A stretch of DNA of 64,000 nt from Comamonas flocculans (lineage in GTDB: Bacteria > Pseudomonadota > Gammaproteobacteria > Burkholderiales > Burkholderiaceae_C), in contig NZ_CP042344.1 in the NCBI RefSeq assembly GCF_007954405.1, positions 372,001-436,000 on the forward strand. Reading direction: 5' to 3'. The stretch's first letter is position 1. Each line of letters opens with the position of its first letter. Under the pieces are notes generated by a model. That model made no database searches. It was given only the letters and a program-made list of their open reading frames with translations, and was not told the DNA's origin. Positions 62,499 through 64,000 of the stretch are shown here, piece after piece. The position numbers were made by a program, and so were the translations under genes.

Positions 62499-63575
62499 TT
62501 ATTTCCAGATGTTCAGCGGCGACATCAGCCAGGCGCCGACCACGACCAGCCAGAACAGCGTGACCGGAATGAAGACCTTCCAGCCCAGACGCATGATCTG
62601 GTCGTAGCGGTAGCGCGGGAACGTGGCGCGGATCCAGATGAAACATGAAACGACGAACCCGGTCTTGAGCGCCAGCCAGATCCAGCCGGGGATGAAGTCC
62701 AGCGCTCCGATGGGCGAAAGCCAGCCACCGAGGAACATGATCACGGCCAGCGTCGACACCAGCCACATGGCCGCGTATTCGGCCAGGAAGAAAATGGCAA
62801 AGCCCATGCCGGAATATTCGACCATGTGGCCGGCGACGATCTCGGACTCGCCCTCCGTCATGTCGAAGGGGTGGCGATTGACTTCCGCCACGCAGGAGAC
62901 GAGATAGACCAGGAATATCGGCAAGAGCGGCAGCCAGTTCCAGGACAGAAAGCCCAGCCCCACGTCGCTCATGTGGCCACGGCCTTGCATCAGCACGATC
63001 TCGGTCAGGTTCAGGCTGCCCGTGACCATGATGACCACCAGGAAGCAAAAGCCCATGGCGATCTCGTAGCTCACCATCTGCGCCGACGCCCGCAACGCGC
63101 CGAGCATGGCGTACTTGGAGTTCGACGCCCAGCCGGCGACGATGACGCCGTAGACCTCGATCGAGGTGATCGCCAGGATCAGCAGCAGGCCCGCGTCGAT
63201 GTTGGCCACCGCCATGTGGGGCGCAAACGGTATCGCGACCCAGGCGGCCAGCGCCGGCATGATGGCCAGCACCGGGCCGAGCCAGAACAGCCGCTTGCTC
63301 GAGGCCGTCGGCTGGATCAGTTCCTTGGTGAGCAGCTTGATGCCGTCGGCAAACGGCTGCAACAAGCCCCAGGGGCCGACGCGGTTGGGTCCTTGGCGCA
63401 CCTGCATGTAGCCCAGCAGTTTGCGCTCCCAAAGCGTCATGTAGGCCACTGCGACGAGCAGCGGCACGACCACGCAGACGATCTTCACCAGCGCCCATAC
63501 CACGGGCCAGCCAGCGCCCGTCCACCAGGGCGCACTGCTCAGCTGCAGGCCGGAGTTGTAGATGCTGTCGATCAC
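62499..63575 (-). CDS. nuoH: NADH-quinone oxidoreductase subunit H
   Basis: 358 residues, eight membrane helices, forming most of the quinone chamber with NuoB and NuoD. Conserved: [57 protein letters not shown] and the [19 protein letters not shown] helix. The start is GTG at 63575, overlapping the nuoG TGA (GTGA), which argues for coupled translation. Confidence 0.97.
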   Translation of the reverse strand: MIDSIYNSGLQLSSAPWWTGAGWPVVWALVKIVCVVVPLLVAVAYMTLWERKLLGYMQVRQGPNRVGPWGLLQPFADGIKLLTKELIQPTASSKRLFWLGPVLAIMPALAAWVAIPFAPHMAVANIDAGLLLILAITSIEVYGVIVAGWASNSKYAMLGALRASAQMVSYEIAMGFCFLVVIMVTGSLNLTEIVLMQGRGHMSDVGLGFLSWNWLPLLPIFLVYLVSCVAEVNRHPFDMTEGESEIVAGHMVEYSGMGFAIFFLAEYAAMWLVSTLAVIMFLGGWLSPIGALDFIPGWIWLALKTGFVVSCFIWIRATFPRYRYDQIMRLGWKVFIPVTLFWLVVVGAWLMSPLNIWK

Positions 63576-64000
63576 GACGCACCCCCTTCACGCGCAGCGT
63601 GCGCATCGGCCGTCATCTGCAATGGACGCGATCGCCGCACCAGCCCGTCGAGCTGGTAGATGCTCGCGGATACCGGCTCGGCGACGGCGCCGCTGTCGGC
63701 CACCAGCGGCGCATCGGTGGTGTTGTCCAGCGCCTCGGCGGGCACGAAAGCCAGCTCCCCGGCGGCGGTGCCGGTGATCGCGGAGAGCACGTCCTGCGAG
63801 GCTTCCCACTGCATGCCCTCGATCTCCAGCAGGGTGCCGAGCACGCGCAGCACCTTCCATCCGGGGCGGCTGTCGCCCAGCGCCTTGGCTGCGGCGTGAA
63901 AACTCTGGATGCGGCCTTCGGCATTGACGAAAGTCCCCGATGTTTCAGTGAACGGCGCGATCGGCAGCAACACGTCGCTGAAGGCCATGTTGGCCTTGAA
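63572..64000 (-). CDS. nuoG: NADH-quinone oxidoreductase subunit G, C-terminal part (runs off the window end)
   Basis: 142 visible residues, open to the window edge; the iron-sulphur N-terminal part lies outside. The visible segment has [56 protein letters not shown] and the end [18 protein letters not shown]. That matches the molybdopterin-oxidoreductase-like tail of NuoG. The stop overlaps the nuoH GTG start. Confidence 0.93.
   Translation of the reverse strand, partial: FKANMAFSDVLLPIAPFTETSGTFVNAEGRIQSFHAAAKALGDSRPGWKVLRVLGTLLEIEGMQWEASQDVLSAITGTAAGELAFVPAEALDNTTDAPLVADSGAVAEPVSASIYQLDGLVRRSRPLQMTADAHAAREGGAS

Overview
The window is about 64 kb of very GC-rich DNA from a beta-proteobacterium. 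Gene order and protein types point to Burkholderiales, most likely Comamonadaceae (the Acidovorax/Ottowia/Alicycliphilus side). I infer this from several features together: the ilvB-ilvH-ilvC-pssA block, a nuo operon followed by a DUF1178 gene, a sigma factor/DUF3619/DUF3106/RDD block, and a short dispersed repeat starting GATAGCTG. Nearly all of it is chromosomal housekeeping. I see no rRNA, tRNA, CRISPR array, prophage, insertion sequence or replication origin, and no gap between genes longer than 300 bp.

Layout. 1-1832 (minus): a partial DUF5610 gene, a short-chain dehydrogenase and a DoxX membrane protein. 1906-17148 (minus): one long envelope/translation cluster read as rpsB-tsf-pyrH-frr-uppS-cdsA-dxr-rseP-bamA-skp-lpxD-fabZ-lpxA-lpxB-rnhB-RNA methyltransferase, with a terminator-like attenuator between rpsB and tsf. 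17350-21908: NAD(P)HX repair enzyme, then an MCE-type lipid transport set (permease, MCE protein, lipoprotein, no ATPase). 21450-25273: CadR-type MerR regulator divergent from a metal P-type ATPase, then YitT and DUF411 genes. 25283-31308 (minus): a Pat-type acyl-CoA synthetase/acetyltransferase, a 59-residue basic protein, Kdo transferase waaA and a phosphomannomutase. 31464-34528: acs and a P1-family peptidase. 34519-39035 (minus): pssA and branched-chain amino acid genes ilvC, ilvH, ilvB. 39314-42872 (plus): sigma factor, DUF3619, DUF3106, RDD, dgkA and LOG genes, mostly overlapping. 42912-44942 (minus): PII protein and NAD synthetase. 45029-49138: a FemAB/GNAT-like gene, then soluble and membrane pyrophosphatases head to head. 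49323-55885: DUF937 protein, hemerythrin, aspA, DODA-type dioxygenase, short CaiB-like protein, orphan sulfate-binding protein, DUF1178. 55901-64000 (minus): complex I genes nuoN to nuoG (partial).

The two observations I value most are these. (1) The NAD synthetase beside the PII gene appears to have lost the whole Glu-Lys-Cys triad of its glutaminase domain (Gln43, Arg115, Gly151), while its synthetase domain looks intact. (2) A dispersed repeat of about 56 bp occurs at least eight times. Four copies lie in frame inside unrelated protein genes (RNA methyltransferase, waaA, nadE, FemAB-like gene) and add a short peptide. The three copies read on the same element strand use the same reading frame. 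The methyltransferase also carries a second, REP-like palindrome, giving an insert of about 60 codons.

Functionally the window joins outer-membrane construction (Lpx, BamA, Skp, RseP, WaaA), phospholipid supply (CdsA, PssA, DgkA, MCE transport), respiratory proton pumping (Nuo, HppA), acetate activation and its probable acetylation control (Acs, Pat), and nitrogen/NAD signalling (PII, NadE).
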